5,619 nt of DNA, from positions 1-5,619 of the forward strand of contig JAKBAL010000168.1 in assembly GCA_021809225.1 (NCBI GenBank). Direction: 5' to 3'. The notes beneath the pieces are model-generated. The model saw only the letters and a program-made list of their open reading frames with translations. It searched no databases and was not told the origin of the DNA. Made by a program: the position numbers and the translations under genes. Position 1 is the first letter of the stretch, and each line of letters begins with the position of its first letter. This document shows, in pieces, positions 1-5,619 of the stretch. The stretch is from Pseudomonadota bacterium. Its GTDB lineage: Bacteria; Pseudomonadota; Alphaproteobacteria; UBA9655.

Positions 1-1074
1 CCCCACAGGGATTTGTTGAGCCTTGGCCCATTTAATAAAATCGGCAACAATCAGAAAGTAACCTGGAAATTTCATTTCTTCGATGACATCAAGTTCATAT
101 TCTAGCTGTTTGAAATACTTTTCTCGATGCTCAGTTTTCGCTTTCTCATCTAAGTTAGGCGTAAAAACATGTCGATTAAGCCGTTCTTCAAGCCCAATGC
201 GGGCTTGCTTGCGGAGTTCATCTCCTTCTGCTTGACAGGGAAAGGAGGGGAGGATGGGGTGAATAGGGGTGAGCAGAAAGCTACACCGTTGAGCAATGAC
301 AATCGTGTTTTCAATAGCTTCAGGCAGGTCTGCAAATAGAGACTCCATTTCTTTTGGGGATTTAAAGGAGTGATCTGGTGTGAGTCTCCTACGATTTACC
401 TCATTTACATAGGTCCCTTCGGCAATACATAACAAAGCATCATGGGCCTCATAAAGGGCGGGGTCGGGGAAAAAAGCTTCATTTGTAGCAACAAGTGGCA
501 AATTTTCAATATAAGCTAAATCAATAAGAGCATTTTCTAATATTTCTTCTTCAGGTGTAAGGATACCTTGTCGAGAGATTTCGATATAAAGATGATCTTT
601 AAAGAGGGAGTGAAGAACTTTCAGATAGTCCCTCCCCTCTATTCCGCGTGCTAACCGTTTTGCAAGACCACCTTGGAAACCCCCTGTAAGAGCGATAAGT
701 CCTTCCGTCCACTGACTAAGTGTAGGAAAGTCAATTTGTGGAGATTCTTTTTCCTTTCCGTTTAAGTAGGCATGAGAGACGATTTTAAGCAGATTTTGAT
801 AACCCTTTTGATTTTGAACAAGTAGAATAAGGGTATCTGTCTCATTGTTTCGGTTGCAAAGATCAGATGTTATTTGAATTTGGCAGCCTATGATGGGCTG
901 AACTCCGGCTTCTTTTGCTGTGAGTGCAAACTCTAAAGCTCCAAAAAGGTTGTTTGTATCGGTCATTGCAACAGCTGGCATCTGATATTTTTTGGCGAGC
1001 GCAATAAGCTTTTTAACGGGGATAGCACCCTCTAATAAGGAATAGGCCGTATGAACTCGTAAATGCACAAACAT
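1..1074 (-). CDS. dnaE: DNA polymerase III alpha subunit, N-terminal part (runs off left edge)
   Basis: This is the catalytic subunit of the replicative polymerase III holoenzyme. The frame is open from an ATG at 1074-1072 through base 1, giving 358 residues of a protein usually near 1,150. The N-terminal PHP domain opens with HLRVHTAYSLLEGA (residues 4-17), followed by TDTNNLFGALEF (38-49). The visible part ends in FPGYFLIVADFIKWAK (336-351), which in the family lies just before the glycine-rich GPGRGSGAGS segment. The catalytic aspartates of the palm lie further on, outside the window. The metal-binding HxH of active PHP domains reads R6-V-H8 here, and the usual LLDG aspartate is E15. The PHP site therefore looks degenerate, as in other proteobacteria that proofread with a separate epsilon subunit. 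The start is supported by GAGGTG (1083-1078) just upstream and by alignment with known N-termini. It is transcribed divergently from accBC. DnaE rather than DnaE2 is favoured by the sequence but not proven from this part. Confidence 0.95.
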   Translation of the reverse strand, partial: MFVHLRVHTAYSLLEGAIPVKKLIALAKKYQMPAVAMTDTNNLFGALEFALTAKEAGVQPIIGCQIQITSDLCNRNNETDTLILLVQNQKGYQNLLKIVSHAYLNGKEKESPQIDFPTLSQWTEGLIALTGGFQGGLAKRLARGIEGRDYLKVLHSLFKDHLYIEISRQGILTPEEEILENALIDLAYIENLPLVATNEAFFPDPALYEAHDALLCIAEGTYVNEVNRRRLTPDHSFKSPKEMESLFADLPEAIENTIVIAQRCSFLLTPIHPILPSFPCQAEGDELRKQARIGLEERLNRHVFTPNLDEKAKTEHREKYFKQLEYELDVIEEMKFPGYFLIVADFIKWAKAQQIPVG

Positions 1075-1077
1075 TTT

Positions 1078-1083
1078 CACCTC
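1078..1083 (-). promoter_or_regulatory. Ribosome binding site of dnaE
   Basis: GAGGTG on the minus strand lies three bases before the ATG at 1074, so the GAGG core is five bases from the start. It supports this start codon. A TATATA-like -10 and AT-rich DNA lie further upstream (about 1095-1112), but I see no convincing -35 partner and do not call a dnaE promoter. Confidence 0.7.
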
Positions 1084-1134
1084 ATTTTCCTATCTATATA
1101 CGAGATTTTATAAGGTTAAAAGGAGTCGTCTTTT

Positions 1135-1230
1135 ATGCTGGGGATGTGGTATCCAAAATTGAAAGCTGAACAGCTGAAAAAGCATTGGGCTTCACAGGGA
1201 ATAAAATACCAGAGAGGGAGTAACAAGTAA
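1135..1230 (+). CDS. Possible 31-residue small ORF in the dnaE-accB divergent region
   Basis: An ATG at 1135 with AGGAG (1121-1125) nine bases upstream opens a 31-codon frame ending in TAA at 1228-1230. The peptide starts MLGMWYPKLKAEQLKKHW and is rich in lysine and aromatic residues. It has no signal peptide and no motif I recognise. The frame one base on stays open from 1205 to a TAA at 1313-1315. It reads NYREYLARWARVRY and onward, which resembles a similarly basic, aromatic protein, so the pair could be a frameshifted remnant of one gene of about 60 codons. Against coding, the probable accBC promoter lies inside the second part. It could be a real small protein, a leader, a decayed gene fragment, or chance. 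I do not assign a function. Confidence 0.3.
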   Translation: MLGMWYPKLKAEQLKKHWASQGIKYQRGSNK

Positions 1231-1247
1231 CAATTATAGAGAATATC

Positions 1248-1276
1248 TTGCCAGATGGGCGAGAGTGAGGTATACA
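1248..1276 (+). promoter_or_regulatory. Probable sigma70 promoter of accBC
   Basis: TTGCCA (1248-1253) and TATACA (1271-1276) are separated by exactly 17 bases, matching the -35 consensus at five of six positions and the -10 at four of six. Transcription would start near 1283, leaving a leader of about 70 bases before the accB ATG. Position, orientation and spacing all fit. The activity itself is inferred. Confidence 0.6.
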
Positions 1277-1343
1277 AGCTTTCTTATGGAATTTAAAGGA
1301 TATCAATATAAGTAATAAAGATCTTATGTATAAGCAATTACTT

Positions 1344-1349
1344 AAAGGA
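1344..1349 (+). promoter_or_regulatory. Ribosome binding site of accB
   Basis: AAAGGA lies six bases upstream of the ATG at 1356 and supports that start. The same AAAGGA motif precedes accC (1819-1824, eight bases from its ATG). Confidence 0.65.
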
Positions 1350-1355
1350 ATATAA

Positions 1356-1817
1356 ATGCCTGAAAAATTTGTTGTTGATAGTGAGTCTGTACGGGGGCTT
1401 GCTAAGCTTCTTGAGGAAACGGGTCTAACTGAAATTGAGTATCAGATGGGAACTCAACGTATCCGAGTGGTTCGTGGGACTACGTCTGAATCTTATACAC
1501 ACTATCATCCTTCGACGCCTCCCCACTCTTCACCAATTCCTCCCTCTCAACAAGGAGAAACTTCTGTTTTGTCTGTTTCTCAAGGTGAAACCATTACCTC
1601 GCCTATGGTGGGAACGGTGTATTTAGCGATGGAGCCTGGAGGAGTCCCCTTTATTAAGGTGGGTGATCTTGTGAAAAAAGGAGATACCTTATTAATTGTA
1701 GAAGCGATGAAAGTGATGAACCCAATTCGCGCTTCTCGAGAGGGTAAGGTACTTGAGATTTGTGCCCAAGATACAAAACCTGTTGAGTTTGGAGAAGCTC
1801 TCGTCATTCTCGAGTAA
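1356..1817 (+). CDS. accB: Acetyl-CoA carboxylase biotin carboxyl carrier protein
   Basis: This 153-residue protein carries the biotin that shuttles CO2 between biotin carboxylase (AccC) and the carboxyltransferase AccAD in malonyl-CoA synthesis, the committed step of fatty acid synthesis. Its length is close to the 156 residues of the E. coli protein. Residues 1-40 form the N-terminal region, followed by a flexible Pro/Ser/His-rich linker (about 49-66). The C-terminal biotinyl domain (about 79-153) contains the biotinylation motif EAMKVMN, with K119 as the modified lysine. The segment PGGVPFIKVGD (94-104) keeps the length of the 'thumb' seen in bacterial BCCP and absent from many other biotinyl domains. 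PVEFGEALVILE closes the domain. The gene ends in tandem stops (TAATAA) and accC begins 15 bases after the first stop, so the two are surely cotranscribed. Modification would need a biotin ligase (BirA) encoded elsewhere. Confidence 0.96.
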   Translation: MPEKFVVDSESVRGLAKLLEETGLTEIEYQMGTQRIRVVRGTTSESYTHYHPSTPPHSSPIPPSQQGETSVLSVSQGETITSPMVGTVYLAMEPGGVPFIKVGDLVKKGDTLLIVEAMKVMNPIRASREGKVLEICAQDTKPVEFGEALVILE

Positions 1818-1832
1818 TAAAGGATTATCCAG

Positions 1833-3191
1833 ATGTTTCAAAAGATACTGATTGCCAATCGAGGGGAAATTGCCCTTCGCATTTTAAGGGCCTGTCGTGA
1901 GATGGGCATTCAAACCGTCGCTGTTCATTCCTCAGCGGATAGTGAGGCAATGCATGTTCGTTTGGCTGATGAGAGTGTCTGCATTGGTCCCGCACCCTCT
2001 CGCGAAAGCTATTTGAATATGCAAGCTATTCTTTCGGCTGCTGATGTTTGTGGCGCGGAGGCCATTCATCCTGGTGTTGGATTTCTGTCCGAAAATGCTG
2101 CTTTCGCTGAAATGGTGGAAGAGCATGGCATGACCTTTATTGGCCCAACGCCTGATCATATCCGTCTAATGGGTGATAAAATTACAGCTAAGAAAACGGC
2201 ACTCGAGCTTGGAATTCCTGTCGTGCCTGGTTCGGATGGGGCGTTAGATCTTCAAGGGGACATAGATTCTCTTGCGGAACGCATTGGATATCCTGTTTTG
2301 ATTAAAGCCGCTTCAGGGGGAGGCGGAAAGGGAATGAAGGTTGCCTATAGCTCTGCGGATATTGAAGAGGCTTTACGTCTTGCTCAAACAGAGGCGAAGG
2401 CTTGTTTTGGTAATGACGAAGTCTATATGGAAAAATATTTGGGAGGTCCTCGTCATATAGAGGTTCAAGTGATTGGCGATACCCATGGTAATGTTGTCCA
2501 TTTGGGTGAACGGGATTGTTCTCTTCAACGCCGTCATCAAAAGGTTTGGGAAGAAGCCCCTTCTCCTGCAGTTTCACCAGAAATTCGGGAAAAGCTAGGA
2601 AAAATTGTGGTGCAAGCGATGAAAAAGCTAGAGTACCGTGGTGTTGGAACTATTGAATTTTTGTATGAAGGGGGAGAGTTTTATTTTATTGAAATGAATA
2701 CGCGACTTCAAGTTGAGCACCCGATTACGGAAATGATTACAGGTGTGGATTTAGTCCGTGAACAAATTCGTGTGGCTGCGGGCTTTCCCTTAAGCTTCCG
2801 TCAAGAAGATATTCAGTTTAAAGGTCATGCCATTGAATGCCGTATTAATGCGGAAGATGCGGAAACTTTCATACCTTCACCTGGGAAAATACAGGATTAT
2901 CTTACACCTGGCGGGTATGGAGTGCGAATAGATAGTTCAATGTATCAAGGATATCAAGTTCTTCCTCATTACGATAGTTTAATTGCTAAGCTTATTGTCC
3001 ATGGGTCGAATCGAGAAGAATGTCTTAAAAGGGTTAGTCGTGCACTCCATGAGTATGTCATCACAGGCATTAACACACTTTTACCTCTGCACTGTGAACT
3101 TGCAGAAGCTGAAGATGTCATCAAAGGGGACTATGATATTCATTGGCTTGAAAAATGGCTTGCTTTAAAAGCCAATAAAGAAGCAGCTTAA
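1833..3191 (+). CDS. accC: Biotin carboxylase subunit of acetyl-CoA carboxylase
   Basis: This ATP-grasp enzyme carboxylates the biotin of AccB using ATP and bicarbonate, in the cytoplasm. The protein has 452 residues, against 449 in E. coli. The N-terminal preATP-grasp domain starts FQKILIANRGEIALRI. The ATP-grasp part has K116 (MGDK), K158 (YPVLIK), the glycine-rich loop SGGGGKGM (161-168), H208 and E210 (RHIE), and K237 in RRHQKVWEEAPSP. Metal ligands E275 and E287 and the motif EMNTRLQVEHP (287-297, with N289, R291 and E295) follow. R337 (ECRINAED) corresponds to the E. coli catalytic Arg338. All key residues are present at a constant offset of one from E. coli, so the enzyme should be active. 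AccC is preferred over the biotin carboxylase part of propionyl-CoA or pyruvate carboxylase because it is standalone, of the right length, and directly follows accB. A ribosome site AAAGGA sits eight bases before the ATG. Confidence 0.97.
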   Translation: MFQKILIANRGEIALRILRACREMGIQTVAVHSSADSEAMHVRLADESVCIGPAPSRESYLNMQAILSAADVCGAEAIHPGVGFLSENAAFAEMVEEHGMTFIGPTPDHIRLMGDKITAKKTALELGIPVVPGSDGALDLQGDIDSLAERIGYPVLIKAASGGGGKGMKVAYSSADIEEALRLAQTEAKACFGNDEVYMEKYLGGPRHIEVQVIGDTHGNVVHLGERDCSLQRRHQKVWEEAPSPAVSPEIREKLGKIVVQAMKKLEYRGVGTIEFLYEGGEFYFIEMNTRLQVEHPITEMITGVDLVREQIRVAAGFPLSFRQEDIQFKGHAIECRINAEDAETFIPSPGKIQDYLTPGGYGVRIDSSMYQGYQVLPHYDSLIAKLIVHGSNREECLKRVSRALHEYVITGINTLLPLHCELAEAEDVIKGDYDIHWLEKWLALKANKEAA

Positions 3192-3214
3192 AATTCTCTC
3201 CTTAAAAAGGGATC

Positions 3215-3249
3215 TTTAGTGTTTCTTAAGAAAAATAGAATACACTAAA
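3215..3249 (+). terminator. Inverted repeat after accC, possible weak terminator
   Basis: TTTAGTGTTTCT (3215-3226) pairs with AGAATACACTAAA (3237-3249), leaving one bulged base and a ten-base loop. It starts 23 bases after the accC stop. No good U-tract follows, only ATAAAATCACTTTTT, so termination would be inefficient and could leave the next gene as a read-through product. Alternatively the right arm overlaps a possible promoter of the lipoprotein gene: TTCTTA (3223-3228), 17 bases, TAAAAT (3246-3251), whose -35 is poor. Confidence 0.4.
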
Positions 3250-3281
3250 ATAAAATCACTTTTTACAATAAGGAGAGAAAA

Positions 3282-3452
3282 ATGAGAAATTTAATGTTTT
3301 TAGCCCTATTAGGAGTTATCGCAACGTCTCTATCGGCATGCTACACTGTAAGAGGTGCTGGTGAAGATGTGGCTGCGGCAGGTGGTGCTGTTGCAAGAAC
3401 CGTAGATCCTGCGCCTTATCCAACTCCCGTTCCTGTGATTGTGCATTATTAA
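3282..3452 (+). CDS. Entericidin-like small lipoprotein
   Basis: This gene encodes 56 residues, with AGGAGA (3271-3276) close upstream of the ATG at 3282. The N-terminus is a lipoprotein signal: M-R-N, a hydrophobic stretch (residues 4-18), then the lipobox LSAC with C20 as the lipidated residue. After cleavage the mature peptide is about 37 residues, beginning CYTVRGAGEDVAAAGGAV, which matches the Cys-x-Thr-Val-Arg-Gly-Ala-Gly core of the entericidin A/B family. The tail DPAPYPTPVPVIVHY is proline-rich and not part of the usual core, making this protein a little longer than typical entericidins. Residue 21 is Tyr rather than Asp, which by the usual rule does not favour inner-membrane retention. 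In E. coli the ecnA/ecnB products are an antidote/toxin pair of membrane lipoproteins. Here there is only one gene, so that role cannot be assumed. Family membership is fairly secure; function is unknown. Confidence 0.8.
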   Translation: MRNLMFLALLGVIATSLSACYTVRGAGEDVAAAGGAVARTVDPAPYPTPVPVIVHY

Positions 3453-3563
3453 TCTCAATAATGTTTAGGAATATTTTAAAGATTTTGATGCCTGGTTGTT
3501 TCAGCCATCATGGTTCTTTGGTTGAAAAAAGAAAAACATTGTTTCTTCCCTCAAATCGCAACC

Positions 3564-3595
3564 CCTCTCTTCGTGAAGATGGGGACGATGAGAGG
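3564..3595 (+). terminator. Hairpin upstream of a T-run, possible terminator or RNA element
   Basis: CCTCTCTTCGT (3564-3574) pairs with ACGATGAGAGG (3585-3595): ten base pairs with one internal T-T mismatch and a ten-base loop. A run of eight T lies at 3627-3634, about 30 bases further on, too far for a textbook intrinsic terminator of this stem. It may instead be part of a structured 3' untranslated region of the lipoprotein mRNA. Confidence 0.35.
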
Positions 3596-3678
3596 AATCA
3601 AAGAGAAGATGGTCAGGATAATCTAATTTTTTTTAACTATTTGTATTTGTATTTTTATTAATCATACTTTGATAATGA

Positions 3679-3732
3679 AAATTTCAGTGAACATTCCACG
3701 GAATAAACCTCGTGGAGTGTTCGTTGAAGTTT
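3679..3732. terminator. Large hairpin between convergent operons, probable terminator
   Basis: Bases 3679-3700 can pair with 3711-3732 around a ten-base loop. The core is GAACATTCCACG (3689-3700) against CGTGGAGTGTTC (3711-3722). In plus-strand RNA all 22 positions pair when G-U is allowed; in minus-strand RNA the wobbles become A-C mismatches, so the structure is stronger in the plus direction. It lies between converging genes, where a terminator serving both sides is expected. A clean U-tract is missing immediately after the stem on either strand. Confidence 0.5.
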
Positions 3733-3788
3733 AGTTAGCATGGAATCTTTTTAAAAAACTAAATATGGCTTAACATTTTCTCTAAAAT

Positions 3789-4181
3789 CTACTCTCGCAA
3801 TGACTCTATCCCATCAATAACCTTTTTTTCTCGTGGAAGATAAGTTTGATTCGCATGAAGAGTGAAAAAAACGGGGGCAGGCGTATTTAAAGGAGTCCAG
3901 GAAAATGTTACAGTGGAGAAGGTTACCTCCTCAAGATGATATCCTTCGACATCACCTCCAGTTTCAGGACTTATAATTTTATGATTAACCCACAATGACC
4001 AATGACTGGAGTCAAGATAAATAATAGTTAACAGATAAAGTGGATTTGTCTTTTGCTGCTGACCTTGAAAATTTTCACGAATATAAAAAATTTCTTCTTC
4101 TGAAAAAAAAAGGGAAGGATAAGAATAAAGATTATTTCTATTGAGCAAAAAAAACATAATGAAGGCTAATTTATTTTTCAT
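3789..4181 (-). CDS. Small exported protein, PilP/GspC-like candidate
   Basis: This is a 130-residue protein that I do not recognise by a specific motif. Residues 1-20 look like a signal peptide or short anchor (M-K-N-K, then hydrophobic LAFIMFFLL). The rest has no further membrane helix and appears to form a beta-rich domain: LYLLTIIYLDSSHWSLWVNHKI (48-69), then GYHLEEVTFSTVTFSWTP (80-97) and NQTYLPREKKVIDG. A strand, a W-x-x-W-V-N turn and a later V-x-x-V-x-F-x-W segment recall the small periplasmic domain of PilP and GspC, in which short strands read 'activity at the surface, own residue numbering, then V-x-L'. That likeness is inference. The gene overlaps the preceding one by 11 bases with no clear ribosome site, so translation is probably coupled. 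As the last gene of the cluster it would fit the pilP position after pilM-N-O. It ends in TAG at 3791-3789. Confidence 0.5.
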   Translation of the reverse strand: MKNKLAFIMFFLLNRNNLYSYPSLFFSEEEIFYIRENFQGQQQKTNPLYLLTIIYLDSSHWSLWVNHKIISPETGGDVEGYHLEEVTFSTVTFSWTPLNTPAPVFFTLHANQTYLPREKKVIDGIESLRE

Positions 4182-4752
4182 GGCTTTGTTTCTTCATGGC
4201 AAACCACTCAAAAACGAGCTTTCCCGTCATAAATGAAAAAGTCTCTTCTTTGCTTAAAGAAAAAAGATTTTTCTCGTTTGCAGATGGTGAGCGTACAAGA
4301 GTGAGCTCATGAGAAACGAGAATCCCTGGAAAATTATCTAAAAGTCTATCAACAAAATCATAGATATCCGTGTCAAGTAAGGCTCTAACTTCAAACACTA
4401 TTTTTGTAACTTTGAAAGGTGAGTCCCCACCGATGGTTTTTAAATTTTCAGGTTCAAAAGTATAAGAAACCTCACTTAAAGTATGACACAACTCTTCCAG
4501 AGCTTCTGCAGCGACCAACCGATTGTGAGGAAGAAACCATCCTTTTTGAGTCAAGAACATAAGTTCTTTCTGGTGAGCTTTTATAAAAATGAGGTCATTT
4601 TTTAAATCTTTAACGTTTCTTTGAAGGGCTTTTTGCTCTGTCCTCATTGTCTGAAAATAATTTTTTTGAGTACTCTGAAAACCAATGGATCCGCAAAGGC
4701 TAAGGATAAGACCACCTCCACACCCCACCCAAAGACTCAATTCTATTTTCAT
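4171..4752 (-). CDS. Bitopic membrane protein, PilO/GspM-like
   Basis: The 193-residue protein has a short cytoplasmic start, one membrane helix (about residues 5-24, glycine-rich), a predicted coiled coil (about 28-66, rich in K, E, Q and L), and a soluble alpha/beta domain. The region KVTKIVFEVRALLDTD (114-129) with DFVDRLLDNFPGILVSHELTL (132-152), and a closing strand GKLVFEWFAMK (177-187), follow the strand-helix-strand pattern of the ferredoxin-like domain in PilO and GspM. In those the helix before 'FPGI' packs against a strand starting with 'V'. Such proteins sit in the inner membrane and form dimers with PilN or GspL. The ATG overlaps the stop of the upstream gene as TAATG, and no ribosome site is visible, so translation is probably coupled. 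The overlap, size and topology strongly suggest a partnership with the upstream product. I cannot decide between type IV pilus and type II secretion from this alone. Confidence 0.6.
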   Translation of the reverse strand: MKIELSLWVGCGGGLILSLCGSIGFQSTQKNYFQTMRTEQKALQRNVKDLKNDLIFIKAHQKELMFLTQKGWFLPHNRLVAAEALEELCHTLSEVSYTFEPENLKTIGGDSPFKVTKIVFEVRALLDTDIYDFVDRLLDNFPGILVSHELTLVRSPSANEKNLFSLSKEETFSFMTGKLVFEWFAMKKQSHEK

Positions 4753-5619
4753 TAAAGCACGATTTTAATTTGAACGATGGGGAGGACTTGATCCGCATGG
4801 TTTTTGAAAATTTCATGTGAGCTACTATTGAAAGGAGCCTTTAAAACGTGAATGTGACTTCTGGGAAAGATTTCTTGGCAAGACCTGAGGAAAGATTCAA
4901 ATTGGGCAGCAAGAGCACTTCCCCGTTTATTATTCATCCAAAAACTGATGATAAGTTCAGGTTTTGCTTCAGCATACCATTTTAACTGATGAAGACGTAT
5001 TTTGTGCCTATTGAGCAAAGTTACAAGCTGATCGACGATTTTTAAGGGGTTAATCGTAAGGGATTTTAAGTGATGATATTGAGTAAGGGCTGACTTTATT
5101 GCACTAACATTCTCATTTTCTAAGAGAATTCTAAGATGATGCGCTTTAGTTTGCAAAACGTCGATTGTTTTTATAACTTCTACTGTTTTGTTTTTAAAAT
5201 AAAATCCTTGATACAAATGAAGTCCTAGAAAAATAAGAAGGCCCATAAAAACAATCCCTATGCTTATTCGTAACCAAATGAACTTAGAAGAAAACTGCCT
5301 TTTCAGCGTAAAAGTAGGATGTTTTTGAGAGGCAATAAAACTAAGAAGAGTCTGGGGGTTAGGCAAGGCTTTAGCTTCTGGGAAGGTTAAGAGGCTTTCT
5401 TTTACCAAACTGAGAACCTGAATTTTTTCATGAATATCTTGATGGGTGCGACTGACAAAATGTAGAGACGTTTTCAGATCTTCTTCCTTTTGCGAGAGAC
5501 GAGACAAGAGAAGCCTGTTTCCCTTAAAGATGACGTGACGATTTTCATAGGAAGAAATGGGATAAACAAGCATTTGATAGCCTTTTGAAAAAGGCAGATT
5601 GCTTTTTAGAAAGTTACCA
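4752..5619 (-). CDS. GspL-like or PilM/PilN-like inner-membrane platform protein, C-terminal part
   Basis: The frame is open to the right edge of the window, so the 5' end is missing. An internal ATG at 5573-5571 would give 273 residues, but 15 more codons read in frame upstream (beginning GNFLKSNLPFSKGYQ). The text around HVIFKGNRLLLSRLS (13-27 from that ATG) looks like the end of an actin-like cytoplasmic domain, so I favour a longer protein. One membrane helix lies at about residues 99-121 (IWLRISIGIVFMGLLIFLGL). A periplasmic helical segment follows (127-170), then an alpha/beta domain ending in VLPIVQIKIVL. Cytoplasmic domain, helix, coiled coil and small periplasmic domain in one chain is the layout of GspL, or of PilM fused to PilN. 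Its stop overlaps the next ATG by one base, supporting joint translation with the PilO/GspM-like gene. The family is inferred from layout, not from a diagnostic motif. Confidence 0.55.
   Translation of the reverse strand, partial: GNFLKSNLPFSKGYQMLVYPISSYENRHVIFKGNRLLLSRLSQKEEDLKTSLHFVSRTHQDIHEKIQVLSLVKESLLTFPEAKALPNPQTLLSFIASQKHPTFTLKRQFSSKFIWLRISIGIVFMGLLIFLGLHLYQGFYFKNKTVEVIKTIDVLQTKAHHLRILLENENVSAIKSALTQYHHLKSLTINPLKIVDQLVTLLNRHKIRLHQLKWYAEAKPELIISFWMNNKRGSALAAQFESFLRSCQEIFPRSHIHVLKAPFNSSSHEIFKNHADQVLPIVQIKIVL

Larger units (their letters stand above)
3453..3788. other. Gene-free region between convergent transcription units
   Basis: About 336 bases separate the lipoprotein gene (plus) from the last pilus-like gene (minus). 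I see no convincing coding sequence: a 66-codon plus-strand frame at 3461-3661 has no ribosome site, ends in low-complexity AT-rich DNA and spans a hairpin. The region holds an AT-rich inverted repeat at the lipoprotein stop (CATTATT 3444-3450 / AATAATG 3457-3463), a GC-rich hairpin (3564-3595), GAAGATGG twice (3575-3582 and 3605-3612), an eight-T run (3627-3634) and a large hairpin (3679-3732). Confidence 0.6.

Noticed and set aside
150..335. 61-codon minus-strand frame inside the dnaE region
   Set aside because: It is in a different frame from dnaE, which is continuous through this stretch and matches the polymerase family.
1..1074. Degenerate PHP metal site in DnaE (R6, E15)
   Set aside because: Expected for proteobacterial DnaE that relies on a separate proofreading subunit, so not unusual.
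1164..1175. AGCTGAACAGCT dyad in the divergent region
   Set aside because: Short, with a two-base centre, and inside the dubious small ORF; no known operator matches it.
2536..2571. Trp in KVWEEAPSP of AccC where E. coli has Val
   Set aside because: The catalytic lysine and the glutamates are intact, and variation at this position among biotin carboxylases appears normal; not evidence of altered function.
1580..2577. Open frames antisense to or overlapping accB and accC (1580-1807, 1932-2159 and 2302-2577 minus; 1435-1626 plus)
   Set aside because: They lie wholly within well-supported accB/accC coding sequence and show no motif, signal or ribosome site; they are shadows of the real frames.
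3461..3661. 66-codon plus-strand frame after the lipoprotein gene
   Set aside because: No ribosome site, its first codon overlaps an AT-rich inverted repeat, it spans a strong hairpin and ends in low-complexity TTTGTATTTGTA sequence; the product shows no domain.
1..5619. Search for CRISPR arrays, tRNA or rRNA genes, insertion sequences and phage genes
   Set aside because: No regularly spaced repeats, no tRNA-like cloverleaf, no transposase and no target-site duplication were seen.

Overview
The window looks like a piece of a low-to-moderate GC alphaproteobacterial chromosome. The support is the DnaE N-terminus (HLRVHTAYSLLEGA followed by TDTNNLFGALEF), an accB-accC pair, and an entericidin-type lipoprotein with a YTVRGAGEDV core, which together read as alphaproteobacterial. 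The AT-rich codon use would suit a host-associated lineage such as Holosporales or relatives. That placement is inference from memory of families, not from a search.

Layout. Bases 1-1074 (minus) hold the first 358 codons of dnaE, the replicative DNA polymerase III alpha subunit, cut by the left edge. A 281-base divergent intergenic region (1075-1355) carries a good sigma70-like promoter for accBC and a dubious 31-codon ORF. On the plus strand, accB (biotin carboxyl carrier protein) and accC (biotin carboxylase) form a two-gene operon for the first half-reaction of acetyl-CoA carboxylase. An inverted repeat follows, then a 56-residue entericidin-like lipoprotein gene (3282-3452). Bases 3453-3788 hold no convincing gene but contain two strong hairpins and a T-run.

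From 5619 down to 3789 three tightly overlapping minus-strand genes form a cluster. The first has a partial cytoplasmic domain, one membrane helix and a periplasmic domain (GspL or PilM/PilN-like). The second has a membrane anchor, coiled coil and a small alpha/beta domain (PilO/GspM-like). The third is a small exported protein (PilP/GspC-like). Architecture, order and stop-start overlaps suggest an inner-membrane assembly platform of a type IV pilus or type II secretion machine. These three assignments rest on architecture and are much less certain than dnaE, accB and accC.

No wholly new system is evident. The items most worth a second look are the divergent pilus/secretion-like cluster, the large hairpin between the convergent transcription units, and the small ORF with its out-of-frame continuation upstream of accB.
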